Source of the DNA: Dietzia timorensis
GTDB lineage: Bacteria > Actinomycetota > Actinomycetes > Mycobacteriales > Mycobacteriaceae
Length of the DNA stretch: 64,000 nt
Direction of reading: 5' to 3'
NCBI RefSeq assembly: GCF_020742175.1
Contig: NZ_DYXM01000276.1
Location: forward strand, 1-64,000
The notes under the pieces are model-generated. The model did not search any database, had not been told where the DNA came from, and saw only the letters and a program-made list of their open reading frames with translations. A program made the translations under genes and the position numbers. Below are positions 35,407 to 47,818 of the stretch, one piece after another; within the stretch, counting starts at the first letter, position 1, and every line of letters begins with the position of its first letter.

Positions 35407-35900
35407 CTCAAAATACGTGGACCGCGATCATCGCGGCCGTCATCGTCGTCGTCGCGGCACTTCTCATGTGGAAGGGCTGGAACACGAGGAAGAAGACGCA
35501 AGACGGCGCCCTCGGCACCCTTCCGACCGTGCCGACCACGCTCGGCGAACCGATTCTCGAACCACTCAGCGGGGTGTACGTGGGATCGACGACCGCCGGA
35601 CATTGGCAGGACCGCGTCGTGCAGGAACCGCTGGGCTTCCGCAGCGCAGGCAACCTCATCGCCTACCCGGAGGGCATCTTGCTCAACCTTGACGGCGGAC
35701 AGATCTGGATCCCTCAGACGGACCTGCGCGCCGTACGCACCGATTCTCGCATCGCGAACAAGGTCGTGCCCGGCAAGGGAATCCTAGTTTTCACCTGGAC
35801 CGCAGAAGGCAACGGCGATCCCATCGACATCGACACCGGCTTCCGCGCGGACGAAAAAGACAACTACTCGGCTTGGACGGAATTGAAGGAGAGCAAATGA
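35403..35900 (+). CDS. Single-pass membrane protein with PH-like domain, inside the pyr operon
   Basis: A 165-residue protein of unknown function. One N-terminal transmembrane helix (about residues 7-23, [17 protein letters not shown]), a basic KGWNTRKK stop-transfer segment, then a beta-rich domain ([27 protein letters not shown]...[20 protein letters not shown]). M. tuberculosis Rv1382 occupies the same position. It overlaps both pyrC and carA by 4 bases, so its synthesis is coupled to the pyrimidine enzymes, but no catalytic residues are visible. A membrane-tethering role is only a guess. Confidence 0.85.
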   Translation: MTQNTWTAIIAAVIVVVAALLMWKGWNTRKKTQDGALGTLPTVPTTLGEPILEPLSGVYVGSTTAGHWQDRVVQEPLGFRSAGNLIAYPEGILLNLDGGQIWIPQTDLRAVRTDSRIANKVVPGKGILVFTWTAEGNGDPIDIDTGFRADEKDNYSAWTELKESK

Positions 35901-37108
35901 GCAGCCTCACGCAGGCAACGGGCGGTGGCTTGATCCCCGATCCGGCCGTATTGGTACTTGAGGACGGCAGCATCCATCGCGGCTTCACCTACGGCGCGCA
36001 GGGCGAGACCCTCGGCGAAGCCGTGTTCACCACAGGCATGTCCGGATACCAGGAGACGCTGACGGATCCCTCGTACTGCCGGCAGATCGTGGTCGCCACG
36101 GCGCCGCAGATCGGTAACACCGGATGGAATTCCGAGGACGGCGAGTCCCGTGTGGACGGGGCCACCGATTCCTCCGGCAAGGTCTGGGTCTCGGGATTCG
36201 TGATCCGCGACAGCTCCCGCCGGGCTTCGAACTGGCGCTCGGAGCGCACACTCGAATCGGAACTTGCCGAACAGGGCATCGTCGGTATCAGTGGCGTGGA
36301 CACCCGCACGATCGTGCGCCGTCTCCGCGACCGTGGATCGATGAAGGCCGGGATCTTCTCCGGTGAGGCGCTCTCGGGAGGCGACACCGACGCGCTCTTG
36401 GAGAAGGTACGTGGCCAGGAGTCGATGGCCGGCGCGAACCTCTCCGCGGAGGTGTCGACAACGAAGTCCTACGTGGTCTCGCCGGAGGAGACCAAGCTTC
36501 GCGTCGCGGCACTCGACCTCGGTATCAAGTCGAATACCCCCCGCATGCTCGCGAAGCGCGGCATCGAGGTTCACGTGCTTCCGCACGATGCCACGCTCGA
36601 CGACATCAAGGCGATCAACCCCGACGGGGTGTTCTTGTCCAATGGCCCCGGCGATCCGGCCACAGCTGACGCCGCCGTTCAGCTCACCTCACAGGTGCTG
36701 GGGGAGAAGATCCCGTTCTTCGGGATCTGCTTCGGCAACCAGATCCTCGGCAGAGCGCTGGGTCTCGACACCTACAAGATGCAGTTCGGGCACCGCGGAA
36801 TCAACGTTCCGGTCAAGGAGCTCTCGACCGGCAAGGTCGCGATCACCTCGCAGAACCACGGCTTCGCGCTCAAGTCGCCGGAGGGCGGCGAGTGGGATTC
36901 CCCGTTCGGTAAGGCGCACGTCACCCACGTGTGCGCGAACGACGACGTCGTCGAGGGTGTCGCGCTCGTCGATGGCAGCGCCTTCTCGGTGCAGTACCAC
37001 CCGGAGGCTGCGGCGGGTCCGCACGATGCCTCCGATCTGTTCGACAAGTTCTTCGATCTCATGTCCGGACGCAAGGCTGCGACCGGAACCGGAAAGGCGG
37101 CCCAGTAA
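35897..37108 (+). CDS. carA: Carbamoyl-phosphate synthase small (glutaminase) subunit
   Basis: Supplies ammonia to CarB, 403 residues. N-terminal domain [15 protein letters not shown]...[14 protein letters not shown]; class I glutaminase with nucleophile Cys in [15 protein letters not shown] (about residue 280) and the His-Glu pair in [17 protein letters not shown] 35897 ([10 protein letters not shown]) overlaps the preceding stop and follows aaggagag. carB starts on the next base after TAA. Confidence 0.96.
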   Translation: MSSLTQATGGGLIPDPAVLVLEDGSIHRGFTYGAQGETLGEAVFTTGMSGYQETLTDPSYCRQIVVATAPQIGNTGWNSEDGESRVDGATDSSGKVWVSGFVIRDSSRRASNWRSERTLESELAEQGIVGISGVDTRTIVRRLRDRGSMKAGIFSGEALSGGDTDALLEKVRGQESMAGANLSAEVSTTKSYVVSPEETKLRVAALDLGIKSNTPRMLAKRGIEVHVLPHDATLDDIKAINPDGVFLSNGPGDPATADAAVQLTSQVLGEKIPFFGICFGNQILGRALGLDTYKMQFGHRGINVPVKELSTGKVAITSQNHGFALKSPEGGEWDSPFGKAHVTHVCANDDVVEGVALVDGSAFSVQYHPEAAAGPHDASDLFDKFFDLMSGRKAATGTGKAAQ

Positions 37109-40470
<3,362 letters not shown>

Positions 40471-40474
<4 letters not shown>

Positions 40475-41346
40475 GTGACTCGACAATCGTAGAGTCGTAC
40501 GGGAATAGGGTGCGGGACGCTGTCGCCACGCGCGGCTCCCTATGTCTGGGCATCGACCCGCACCCAAGTCTCCTCGCACAATGGGGTCTTGCCGATGACG
40601 TCGGGGGAGTGCGGGAATTCTCGCATCGAGTTCTCGACGCGGCAGGGGATCTTGCCGCCTCCATCAAGCCGCAGGTCGCGTTTTTCGAGGCGTACGGCTC
40701 GGCGGGCATGGCCGTACTCGAGGAGGTCTGCCAGCGTGCCACCGACACGGGCGCGCTCGTCATCGCCGATGCCAAGCGCGGCGACATCGGCTCCACCCTC
40801 GCCGCGTATGCGCGGGCATGGCTCGCGGCGGACGCTCCCTTCTATTGCGATGCGCTGACGCTGTCCCCGTACCTCGGTGTCGGTGCATTGTCGCCCGCGT
40901 TCGACCTCGCCGCGGAGACGGGCAAGGGGCTCTACATCCTCGCCGCGACGTCCAACCCGGAAGCCGTGAATCTGCAGAACGCGACTCTCACCAGCTCCTC
41001 AGAAAGTGGGGGAGCAGCCACGGTGGCACAGGCGGTCGCGGACGAGGTTCGGCAGCGCAATCTTGCGGTGCGCGGAGGCTCCGAACCATCGTTCGGGCTG
41101 GTCATCGGAGCAACCGTGCAGAACCCCCCACATGTGACTTCGGAGCATGGCCCTCTGCTGGTCCCGGGCTTCGGAGCGCAGGGCGGCACGGCCTCGGACG
41201 TGAGGCGTGTATGCGGGTCGAATCTAGGTGCCGCAATGGTCAACGTCTCCCGCGCCGTCTTGAGCGAGGGGCCGGATGTGGAGAACTTGAGAGCCGCCAC
41301 GTCCGACGTCATAAAAGAACTTTCCCAGTTGGGAAATTCCGACTAA
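40471..41346 (+). CDS. pyrF: Orotidine 5'-phosphate decarboxylase (long actinobacterial type)
   Basis: Final step of UMP synthesis, 291 residues, the longer PyrF type 2 family. N-terminal [16 protein letters not shown], the Lys-containing [15 protein letters not shown], the catalytic Asp-Lys-Asp signature [17 protein letters not shown] and C-terminal [11 protein letters not shown] with a downstream Arg in NVSRAVL. ATG 40471 overlaps the carB stop. Last gene of the pyr operon. Confidence 0.95.
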
Positions 41347-41448
41347 CCCGCGGCTTTCTCCTGGTAAATCTTGATTCGCCAGGTACCGTGTACCCCGACG
41401 AAGTTGTTTCGGTTCCTGGCAGAAGCGCTTTTCCGCCGTCTGGCGGGA

Positions 41449-41454
41449 TATGCT
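41449..41454 (+). promoter_or_regulatory. Candidate -10 box for mihF
   Basis: TATGCT (TANNNT) in the 214-base gap between pyrF and mihF, directly after a short ccgcc-gtct-ggcgg hairpin (41433-41446) that might end the pyr transcript. It implies a leader of about 100 bases for mihF. Confidence 0.3.
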
Positions 41455-41560
41455 TCGCATCATCGCCGGGGGCGATTAACTTTGACCGGTGTGCATGCCT
41501 TACCGTTGGCAGTCGCACATCAACGACAACGAACGAAACACTCGAACTTACGGAGGAATT

Positions 41561-41884
41561 GTGGCCCTTCCCCAGCTGACCCCAGAAGAGCGCGCTGCCG
41601 CTTTGGAGAAGGCGGCTGCTGCCCGTCGCGCCCGCAAGGAGCTCAAAGAGAGCCTGAAGCGAGGCGGTACCGACCTGAAGCAGGTGCTCAAAGATGCCGA
41701 GACCGATGAGATCCTCGGCAAGATGAAGGTGTCCGCCCTTCTCGAGGCTCTCCCGAAGGTTGGCAAGGTCAAGGCCCAGGAGATCATGCAGACCCTCGAG
41801 ATCGCCCCGACGCGCCGTCTGCGCGGACTCGGCGATCGCCAGCGTCGTGCCCTCCTGGAGCACTTCGACTTCGAGGTCGACTAA
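41561..41884 (+). CDS. mihF: Integration host factor mIHF (nucleoid-associated protein)
   Basis: Actinobacteria-specific nucleoid protein, 107 residues, unrelated in fold to E. coli IHF. The start VALPQLTPEERAAALEKAA matches the mycobacterial protein, so GTG 41561 is chosen behind ggagg; an upstream ATG would add 24 unrelated residues. A basic N-terminal helix leads to a helix-two-turn-helix region, VSALLEALPKVGKVKAQEIM and IAPTRRLRGLGDRQRRALLEHF. Normally next to gmk, as here. Confidence 0.95.
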   Translation: MALPQLTPEERAAALEKAAAARRARKELKESLKRGGTDLKQVLKDAETDEILGKMKVSALLEALPKVGKVKAQEIMQTLEIAPTRRLRGLGDRQRRALLEHFDFEVD

Positions 41885-41895
41885 GACTCGTCCGC

Positions 41896-41956
41896 GCTGG
41901 GGCGGCTGCGACACGCAGAGGCACTTTGCCTTCTGCCACCTCGCAGCCGCCCCAGC
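41896..41956 (+). terminator. Long GC-rich hairpin between mihF and gmk
   Basis: A perfect 16-bp stem, gctggggcggctgcga (41896-41911) with its complement at 41941-41956. Its 29-base loop itself folds (gcaga-ggca against tgcc-t-tctgc). It begins 11 bases after the mihF stop. There is no T-tract, so terminator is likely but not certain; mRNA 3' protection is the alternative. Confidence 0.65.
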
Positions 41957-42025
41957 TGCTTGTGAAGACAGCGGATGCGCGCAGCCAACAGAGATGCTCG
42001 GCGCTCCCATAGTGAAAGGATCGGT

Positions 42026-42637
42026 GTGGCTAGCCAAGAAGGCCAAGGTTCCGCCGATCCGGCCCGCACAAGGGGCCGGCTGGTTGTACTGGCCGGCCCC
42101 TCTGCCGTTGGTAAATCCACGATCGTGGCCGGATTACGCGACCGAATCGACAACCTCTACTTCAGCGTCTCGATGACGACGCGCGCGCCGCGCCCGGGGG
42201 AAGTGGACGGTCGCGATTACTACTTCGTGAGCAAGGACGAGTTCGAGGCGGCGATCGCCTCCGGACGAATGCTCGAATGGGCGGAGATCCACTCCGGCAT
42301 ACAGCTCTCCGGCACGCCTGCGGCGCCCGTCGAAGAAGCGCTTGACGCCGGACGTCCCGTGCTCGTCGAGGTGGACCTGGCGGGGGTTCGCGCCATAAAG
42401 TCCACCGCGCCCGATGCACGGTTCGTGTTCCTTGCCCCGCCGTCGTGGGAAGAACTCGAACGCCGGCTTCGCTCCCGGGGCACCGAGACTGCGGAGGTCG
42501 TCGAACGGCGGCTGGCCACGGCGCGGGAGGAAATGGACGCCCAGGACGAGTTCGACATCATCGTCGTCAACGACGACATCTCTGAATCCGTGGACGAACT
42601 GGTAGAGTTGCTAGTCGGTCCAGGCCTGGACAAGTAA
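42026..42637 (+). CDS. gmk: Guanylate kinase
   Basis: GMP to GDP phosphorylation, 203 residues. P-loop [17 protein letters not shown] (about residues 18-34), GMP-binding [23 protein letters not shown] and LEWAEIHSG, lid Arg-rich [19 protein letters not shown] 42026 lies 5 bases after tgaaagga; the longer frame starts inside the mihF hairpin region and is rejected. Confidence 0.95.
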   Translation: MASQEGQGSADPARTRGRLVVLAGPSAVGKSTIVAGLRDRIDNLYFSVSMTTRAPRPGEVDGRDYYFVSKDEFEAAIASGRMLEWAEIHSGIQLSGTPAAPVEEALDAGRPVLVEVDLAGVRAIKSTAPDARFVFLAPPSWEELERRLRSRGTETAEVVERRLATAREEMDAQDEFDIIVVNDDISESVDELVELLVGPGLDK

Positions 42638-42654
42638 TACGCAGGAGGAAATTC

Positions 42655-42945
42655 GTGGCTGCTTCCGGTGATGAGACCAACAACTCATCCGCACCGCTGT
42701 ACGACACCCCGGTGGGCATTACCAACCCGCCCATCGACGAGCTGCTCGAGCGCGCCTCGAGTAAGTACTCGCTGGTGATCTTCGCAGCAAAGCGTGCACG
42801 TCAGATCAACGACTACTACAACCAGTTCGCCGACGGCATTCTGGAATATGTCGGCCCGCTCGTGAACCCCTCGGCGCAGGAGAAGCCGCTCACCACGGCG
42901 CTGCGCGAGATCCACCATGACATGTTGGAATACTCCGAGCAGTAG
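42655..42945 (+). CDS. rpoZ: RNA polymerase omega subunit
   Basis: Small subunit that helps fold and hold beta' in RNA polymerase, 96 residues. Conserved [35 protein letters not shown] (about residues 22-57) and the C-terminal [19 protein letters not shown] start behind aggaggaaa. 17 bases after gmk, 5 before coaBC. Confidence 0.96.
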   Translation: MAASGDETNNSSAPLYDTPVGITNPPIDELLERASSKYSLVIFAAKRARQINDYYNQFADGILEYVGPLVNPSAQEKPLTTALREIHHDMLEYSEQ

Positions 42946-42950
42946 CTGAA

Positions 42951-44237
42951 ATGGTGGATCAGCCGGGTTGGGAAGGCGGCACCAAGGGCCGCGTCATCGT
43001 CGGCGTCGGCGGCGGCATCGCCGCGTACAAGGCGTGCCAGCTCGTCCGGCATTTCCGCGAGCGCGGCCACCACGTTGTGGTCATTCCCACCGAATCGGCG
43101 CTCCGCTTCGTCGGGGCAGCCACATTCGAGGCGCTTTCGGGCAACCCGGTCTCCACCGACGTGTTCTCCGACGTCCCATCTGTGAGACACGTCAATCTGG
43201 GTAAACAGGCGGACCTCGTCGTGGTCGCCCCGGCGACGGCAGATCTACTCGCCCGTGTCGCCCAGGGCAGGGCAGACGACTTGCTCACCACGACGCTGCT
43301 CACTGCGACCTGCCCCGTCCTCTTCGCCCCGGCGATGCATACGGAGATGTGGGAGCACCCCGCGACCAGACGGAATGTCGCGACCTTGCGTGCCGATGGC
43401 GCTACCGTCATGCCCCCGGCTTCCGGTCGACTGACCGGATCCGACACCGGTGCTGGTCGGCTGCCCGAGGCCGATGAGATCGGCCGCCTCGGCGAGCTCT
43501 TGTTGGACATCCCGTCCGCGCTACCCCAGGACATGATCGGGCTTTCCGTACTCGTCACCGCCGGCGGCACGCTCGAAGAGCTCGACCCGGTTCGCTATCT
43601 CGGGAACCGGTCCTCCGGCAAGCAGGGCCACGCCATCGCTGCGGTCGCCGCCGCGCGGGGAGCCGAGGTCACGCTGATAACCGCGGCACAACATCTTCCC
43701 GACCCGGCCGCCGTGAACACCCATCGGGTGATTTCCGCGCGCGAGATGCAAGAGTTCCTGATGGAGAAGGCGCCTGGCGTGGACATCGTCGTCAAGGCCG
43801 CGGCAGTCGCGGACTTCCGCCCGGAGTCGGTATCCGAGTCGAAACTCAAGAAGGGCGCGGACGACGAGCCCGAGACGATCCATCTCCGACGCAATCCCGA
43901 TTTACTTGCCGGATTGGTGAATGCCCGTTCCGAGGGCGCAATTCCCTCCGACGTCACACTTGTCGGTTTTGCCGCGGAGACCGGGGATGCCAACGGCTCG
44001 GTGTTGGACCATGGTCGCGCGAAGCTCACGCGAAAGGGCTGCGATCTGCTCATTGTGAACAAGGTCGGGCGCACCGAGGCATTCGGGCAGGACACCAACG
44101 CCGGATGGGTTCTGCGTCGCGGCGGTGGGGAAGAAGCGATACCGACCTCCGGGAAGTATTCGGTGTCCGCGCGGATCTTCGACGCCGTGCTCACGTTCCG
44201 CCGGGAGCAAGCCGAGACCACCTCCGACACGGAGTAG
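42951..44237 (+). CDS. coaBC: Bifunctional phosphopantothenoylcysteine decarboxylase / phosphopantothenate-cysteine ligase
   Basis: Two consecutive CoA-biosynthesis steps in one 428-residue protein. The N-terminal FMN-binding CoaC domain has GVGGGIAAYKACQLVRHF, an active-site His in SVRHVNLG and PAMHTEMWEHPAT. The C-terminal CoaB domain starts about residue 195 with SVLVTAGGTLEELDPVRYLGNRSSGKQGHAIA and contains VKAAAVADFRPE and LRRNPDLLAGL. The ATG follows rpoZ by 5 bases. The stop codon is the first part of the McbR-type operator of metK. Confidence 0.95.
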   Translation: MVDQPGWEGGTKGRVIVGVGGGIAAYKACQLVRHFRERGHHVVVIPTESALRFVGAATFEALSGNPVSTDVFSDVPSVRHVNLGKQADLVVVAPATADLLARVAQGRADDLLTTTLLTATCPVLFAPAMHTEMWEHPATRRNVATLRADGATVMPPASGRLTGSDTGAGRLPEADEIGRLGELLLDIPSALPQDMIGLSVLVTAGGTLEELDPVRYLGNRSSGKQGHAIAAVAAARGAEVTLITAAQHLPDPAAVNTHRVISAREMQEFLMEKAPGVDIVVKAAAVADFRPESVSESKLKKGADDEPETIHLRRNPDLLAGLVNARSEGAIPSDVTLVGFAAETGDANGSVLDHGRAKLTRKGCDLLIVNKVGRTEAFGQDTNAGWVLRRGGGEEAIPTSGKYSVSARIFDAVLTFRREQAETTSDTE

Positions 44238-44250
44238 ACAGTTCCGTCTA
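44235..44250. promoter_or_regulatory. McbR-type operator upstream of metK
   Basis: TAGAC (44235-44239), six bases, GTCTA (44246-44250): an exact match to the TAGAC-N6-GTCTA operator of the methionine/cysteine repressor McbR of Corynebacterium glutamicum, for which metK is a known target and S-adenosylhomocysteine the effector. It overlaps a -10-like TAGGCT at 44249-44254, so bound repressor would block polymerase. Confidence 0.8.
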
Positions 44251-44275
44251 GGCTGTTATTCGTAATGCGATAGCG

Positions 44276-44289
44276 CGCACCTAGGTGCG
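44276..44289. promoter_or_regulatory. Perfect 14-base palindrome in the metK 5' UTR
   Basis: cgcacctaggtgcg, downstream of the presumed transcription start and 68 bases before metK. It does not resemble the McbR site. It could be a second operator or a small hairpin. Confidence 0.35.
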
Positions 44290-44357
44290 ACGGCTAGTCA
44301 ATGGCTAATGAGGGCGAATTCATTCGGATTCGTCAAGCGTAGGAATAGGAGTCGGGA

Positions 44358-45569
44358 GTGGATCAATCACGCCGCCTGTTTACCAGTGAGTCTGTCACCG
44401 AAGGTCACCCGGACAAGATCTGCGATGCGATCTCGGATTCGATTCTCGATGCGATGTTGGAACAAGACGCAAATGCCCGCGTCGCCGTGGAGACGATGGT
44501 CACCACCGGCCAGGTCCACGTGGCAGGTGAGGTGAAGACGACCGGTTACGTCGAAATTCCCGATATCGTCCGCAAGCGGATCCTCGAGGTCGGCTACGAC
44601 TCCTCGGAGAAGGGCTTCGACGGCAACACGTGTGGTGTGTCCATTTCCATCGGAGCTCAGTCGCCGGAGATCGGGCAGGGCGTGGACACCTCGCACGAGG
44701 CGCGCACCGAGGGAGACGCCGAGGATGCGATCGCGAAGCAGGGTGCCGGCGACCAGGGCCTGATGTTCGGCTACGCCTGCTCCGATACGCCCGAACTGAT
44801 GCCTCTGCCCATCGCTCTTGCGCACCGCCTGTCGCGTCGCCTCACCGAGGTGCGCAAGGACGGCACGCTTTCCTACCTCCGCCCGGATGGCAAGACCCAG
44901 GTCACCATCGAGTACGACGGCGAGAAGGCTGTTCGCCTCGACACGGTGGTCATTTCGACTCAGCACGATCCCGAGATCGATCTCGACACGACGCTCACCG
45001 ACGACCTCACCGAGAAGGTTCTGAAGCCGGTGCTCGCCGATGCGGCGGACAATATCGATACCTCCGACTACCGTCTCCTGGTCAATCCCACCGGACGCTT
45101 CGTGCTCGGCGGACCGATGGGCGACGCCGGTCTGACCGGACGCAAAATCATCGTCGACACCTACGGCGGCATGGCCCGCCACGGCGGTGGCGCGTTCTCC
45201 GGTAAGGACCCGTCAAAGGTCGACCGGTCCGCGGCATACGCAATGCGCTGGGTGGCGAAGAACATCGTCGCCGCCGGTCTGGCCGAGCGGGCCGAGGTGC
45301 AGGTTGCCTACGCCATCGGCAAGGCGAGCCCGGTGGGCTTGTTCGTCGAAACCTTCGGCACCGAGACCGCACCGGTGAAGGACATCCAGAACGCGGTGTC
45401 GAAGGTGTTCGATCTTCGCCCCGGCGCGATCATCCGTGACCTCGATCTGCTTCGCCCGATTTACTCGCAGACCGCGGCCTACGGCCACTTCGGCCGCACC
45501 GATGTCGATCTTCCCTGGGAGCGCACGGACCGCACCGACGAGCTCAAGGCCGCTATCGGTAACGGATAG
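44358..45569 (+). CDS. metK: S-adenosylmethionine synthetase
   Basis: Makes SAM from methionine and ATP, 403 residues. N-terminal [19 protein letters not shown] (His for ATP), signature hexapeptide-like [12 protein letters not shown] and P-loop-like [22 protein letters not shown] 44358 follows aggag by 6 bases. Expected to be repressed through the TAGAC-N6-GTCTA site upstream. A GC-rich hairpin follows the stop. Confidence 0.97.
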   Translation: MDQSRRLFTSESVTEGHPDKICDAISDSILDAMLEQDANARVAVETMVTTGQVHVAGEVKTTGYVEIPDIVRKRILEVGYDSSEKGFDGNTCGVSISIGAQSPEIGQGVDTSHEARTEGDAEDAIAKQGAGDQGLMFGYACSDTPELMPLPIALAHRLSRRLTEVRKDGTLSYLRPDGKTQVTIEYDGEKAVRLDTVVISTQHDPEIDLDTTLTDDLTEKVLKPVLADAADNIDTSDYRLLVNPTGRFVLGGPMGDAGLTGRKIIVDTYGGMARHGGGAFSGKDPSKVDRSAAYAMRWVAKNIVAAGLAERAEVQVAYAIGKASPVGLFVETFGTETAPVKDIQNAVSKVFDLRPGAIIRDLDLLRPIYSQTAAYGHFGRTDVDLPWERTDRTDELKAAIGNG

Positions 45570-45575
45570 AAGTAG

Positions 45576-45599
45576 CGGCGCCCGCCACCGGCGGCGCCG
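45576..45599 (+). terminator. Hairpin after metK
   Basis: cggcgc (45576-45581) with gcgccg (45594-45599), one bulged C, continued inward by cgcc/ggcg around an acc triloop: about 10 bp. No T-run. A promoter-like TGCTACAAC for priA follows directly. Confidence 0.45.
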
Positions 45600-45616
45600 T
45601 GCTACAACTACACACG

Positions 45617-47695
45617 ATGGCAAAACCCAGTTCAACGCGCGCCCCGGCTTCGGACAAGCCGGTGGCGCGCGTTTTGCCACTTCTCGGGCTGCCGCAACTT
45701 GATCGACTCTTCGACTACCGCGTCGACGAGAAAGACACCGAAAGTGTGCAACCTGGTGTTCGCGTGCGAGTTCGATTCGCCGGCCGGCTTGTCGACGCAT
45801 TCGTCTACGAACGGACCGACTCGTCAGATCATCCCCGCGAGCTGCACTACATCGACCGCATCGTGTCCGACGAGGTGGTCGTCACCCCCGAGATGTTCGC
45901 GCTCGTCGATCGAGTTGCCGCGCGTTGGGTCGGTGCCAGGTCTGATGTGTTCAGGCTCGCTATCCCCCCTCGCCATGCGACCGCAGAACGCTCCGTCGCC
46001 CCGGCCGAAACGGCAACCAGCGACGGCGAGGAAGCACAGGACGAAGGCCAACCTGATCGGCCTTCGCTACCGGAGAGTTGGTCCGGTTATCCGCGTGCCG
46101 CGTCGTTCGCATCTGCGATGGCTTCGGGCAAACCGGTGCGTGGAGCGTGGACACCCGCGCCGGGCGAGGATTGGGCCGCGCGGCTGGCCGAACTCGCATT
46201 CTTCGCTGCGACCGGCGACCGACAGTCGATCATCGTCGTTCCCGACCAGCGCGATGTCGATGTCGTTTCGTCCCGATTGAAAGACGCGGCAGGCGACTTC
46301 GGGCGCGCTCCGGGCGACATAGTCGAGCTCACCGCGAGCCTCGGGCCGCAGGCCAGGTACACGCGGTGGCTCAAGGTGCTTCGCGGGCACGCGAAGGTCG
46401 TCGTCGGCACGAGGAGCGCGGTCTGGGCGCCGGCGAGACATCCGGGAATCATCATCGTCTGGGACGACGGCGACGATTCGCTCTCCGAGCCGCGCGCGCC
46501 GTATCCACACGCCAGGGAAGTGGCGACCTTGCGCTCGTCCCTTGCTCACGCACCTTTGGTTCTGGCGGGTCCGATTCGTACGCCAGAGGTCGCCGCTCTC
46601 GTCGAAGCTGGTTGGGCGCCGGAGATCACCGCTGCCCCGGAAAGCAGGAGACGCCTTCCGAGGATTGTCGCCGTCACCAACGCGGATCCCGTGCAGGCTC
46701 GCGATATCGCGGGCGGACATACCCGACTGCCGACCGTGGCGATGACGATGGCTCGCCAGGCACTCGACCGAGGTCAGCCGGTACTCGTCCAGGTACCGCG
46801 TAGAGGCTATATACCCCGGCTACTCTGCCAAAAGTGCCGAACGCCCGCCCGTTGTCGGCGCTGCCATGGCCCATTGGCGATAGGGGAGGCGAACACCGAC
46901 GGTGCCGGCGCTCTGGTGTGTGGCTGGTGCGGTGTACACGACGTTGCCTACAGCTGCCCAGAATGTGGTTCGCGCAGGTTGCGCGCCGGTGTTGTCGGTG
47001 CCTCCAGAACTGCGGAAGAGCTCGGGCGCATGTTTCCCGGCACCAGGATCGTCCGGGCATCGGGGTCCGAGACATTGTCCGACGCCCCCGAAGGTCCGAT
47101 GCTCGTGGTCTCGACCCCAGGGGCCGAACCGACTCCCGAACATGGTTATGGGGCGGCGCTCCTTCTCGATGCCTGGACATTGCTGAGTAGACCGGACCTG
47201 CGCGCCACCCAGCAGGCGTTCCGCCGTTGGGTCGGTGCGGCGAGGCTCGTCGTTTCGCACTCCGATGGCGGCGAGGTGTTCTGCTCCGCCGAGGCGTCCA
47301 CCGATATCGCGCAGGCGCTGATCCGCTGGGACGTCGATGGTTTCGCGCACCGTGAACTCGCGGAGCGTCGCGAGGTCGGGTTTCCGCCCGCCGCGCACCT
47401 GTTCGCCATTGACGGCGCCTCCTCCGACGTCATGGCTGTGTCCGACTATGTGGAGGACCATGGCGCAGAGCGTCTTGGCTTCGTTCCGGAGATTTTGGGC
47501 CCGGTGGACGTGCCGTCGGCGGAGCCGCTTCCGGGGGCGGCCCCTGACGAGGTTCCCGAACGCGTGCTCGTGCGGATACCGCGCAACCAGGTGGACCAGG
47601 TCTCGCACGCGTTGCTCGCCGCGGTGATCTCGCGAGCAACCCGGCGGGACGGCAGCCCTGTTCGGATCCGTCTGGACCCGCTGCACATCGGCTAG
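45617..47695 (+). CDS. priA: Primosomal protein N' (PriA) with degenerate helicase motifs
   Basis: Replication-restart protein, 692 residues. The N-terminal DNA-binding domain (RVLPLLGLPQLDRLFDYRVDE) and zinc-binding cysteines (LCQKCRTPARCRRCH...CGWCG...CPECGS) are kept. The Walker A expected near residue 175 is replaced by SGKPVRGAWTPAPGEDW, with no GKT/S, and the DEEH box is replaced by VWDDGDDSLSEP. ATP-driven helicase activity is therefore unlikely, a state known for actinobacterial PriA. It likely acts as a structural loader. ATG 45617 lacks a ribosome site and may be leaderless. Confidence 0.92.
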   Translation: MAKPSSTRAPASDKPVARVLPLLGLPQLDRLFDYRVDEKDTESVQPGVRVRVRFAGRLVDAFVYERTDSSDHPRELHYIDRIVSDEVVVTPEMFALVDRVAARWVGARSDVFRLAIPPRHATAERSVAPAETATSDGEEAQDEGQPDRPSLPESWSGYPRAASFASAMASGKPVRGAWTPAPGEDWAARLAELAFFAATGDRQSIIVVPDQRDVDVVSSRLKDAAGDFGRAPGDIVELTASLGPQARYTRWLKVLRGHAKVVVGTRSAVWAPARHPGIIIVWDDGDDSLSEPRAPYPHAREVATLRSSLAHAPLVLAGPIRTPEVAALVEAGWAPEITAAPESRRRLPRIVAVTNADPVQARDIAGGHTRLPTVAMTMARQALDRGQPVLVQVPRRGYIPRLLCQKCRTPARCRRCHGPLAIGEANTDGAGALVCGWCGVHDVAYSCPECGSRRLRAGVVGASRTAEELGRMFPGTRIVRASGSETLSDAPEGPMLVVSTPGAEPTPEHGYGAALLLDAWTLLSRPDLRATQQAFRRWVGAARLVVSHSDGGEVFCSAEASTDIAQALIRWDVDGFAHRELAERREVGFPPAAHLFAIDGASSDVMAVSDYVEDHGAERLGFVPEILGPVDVPSAEPLPGAAPDEVPERVLVRIPRNQVDQVSHALLAAVISRATRRDGSPVRIRLDPLHIG

Positions 47696-47754
47696 GCCCA
47701 AACCATTGGGAAGTCTGCCGACACCGAGTGGTGGTTTGGCCAGGCCACGGCAAT

Positions 47755-47760
47755 AGAATG
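47755..47760 (+). promoter_or_regulatory. Candidate promoter for def-fmt-rsmB
   Basis: TAGAAT at 47755-47760, with TGGTTT at 47733-47738 as a possible -35 (16-base spacer). The def start lies 58 bases downstream behind aaggaaggga. Confidence 0.4.
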
Positions 47761-47818
47761 GGCGCTAACGTCGCGACCGTGATCGCGCGCCTGACAAGGA
47801 AGGGACGTACCTACGCAC

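Noticed and set aside
36700..36760. CarA nucleophile region GICFGNQ as a possible loss of function
   Set aside because: The Cys is intact, and the Phe and Asn variants of the GICLGHQ pattern are common in actinobacterial CarA; His and Glu are also intact.
44238..44357. SAM riboswitch in front of metK
   Set aside because: The leader is too short and lacks SAM-I or SAM-IV-like stems; an McbR operator explains sulfur control instead.
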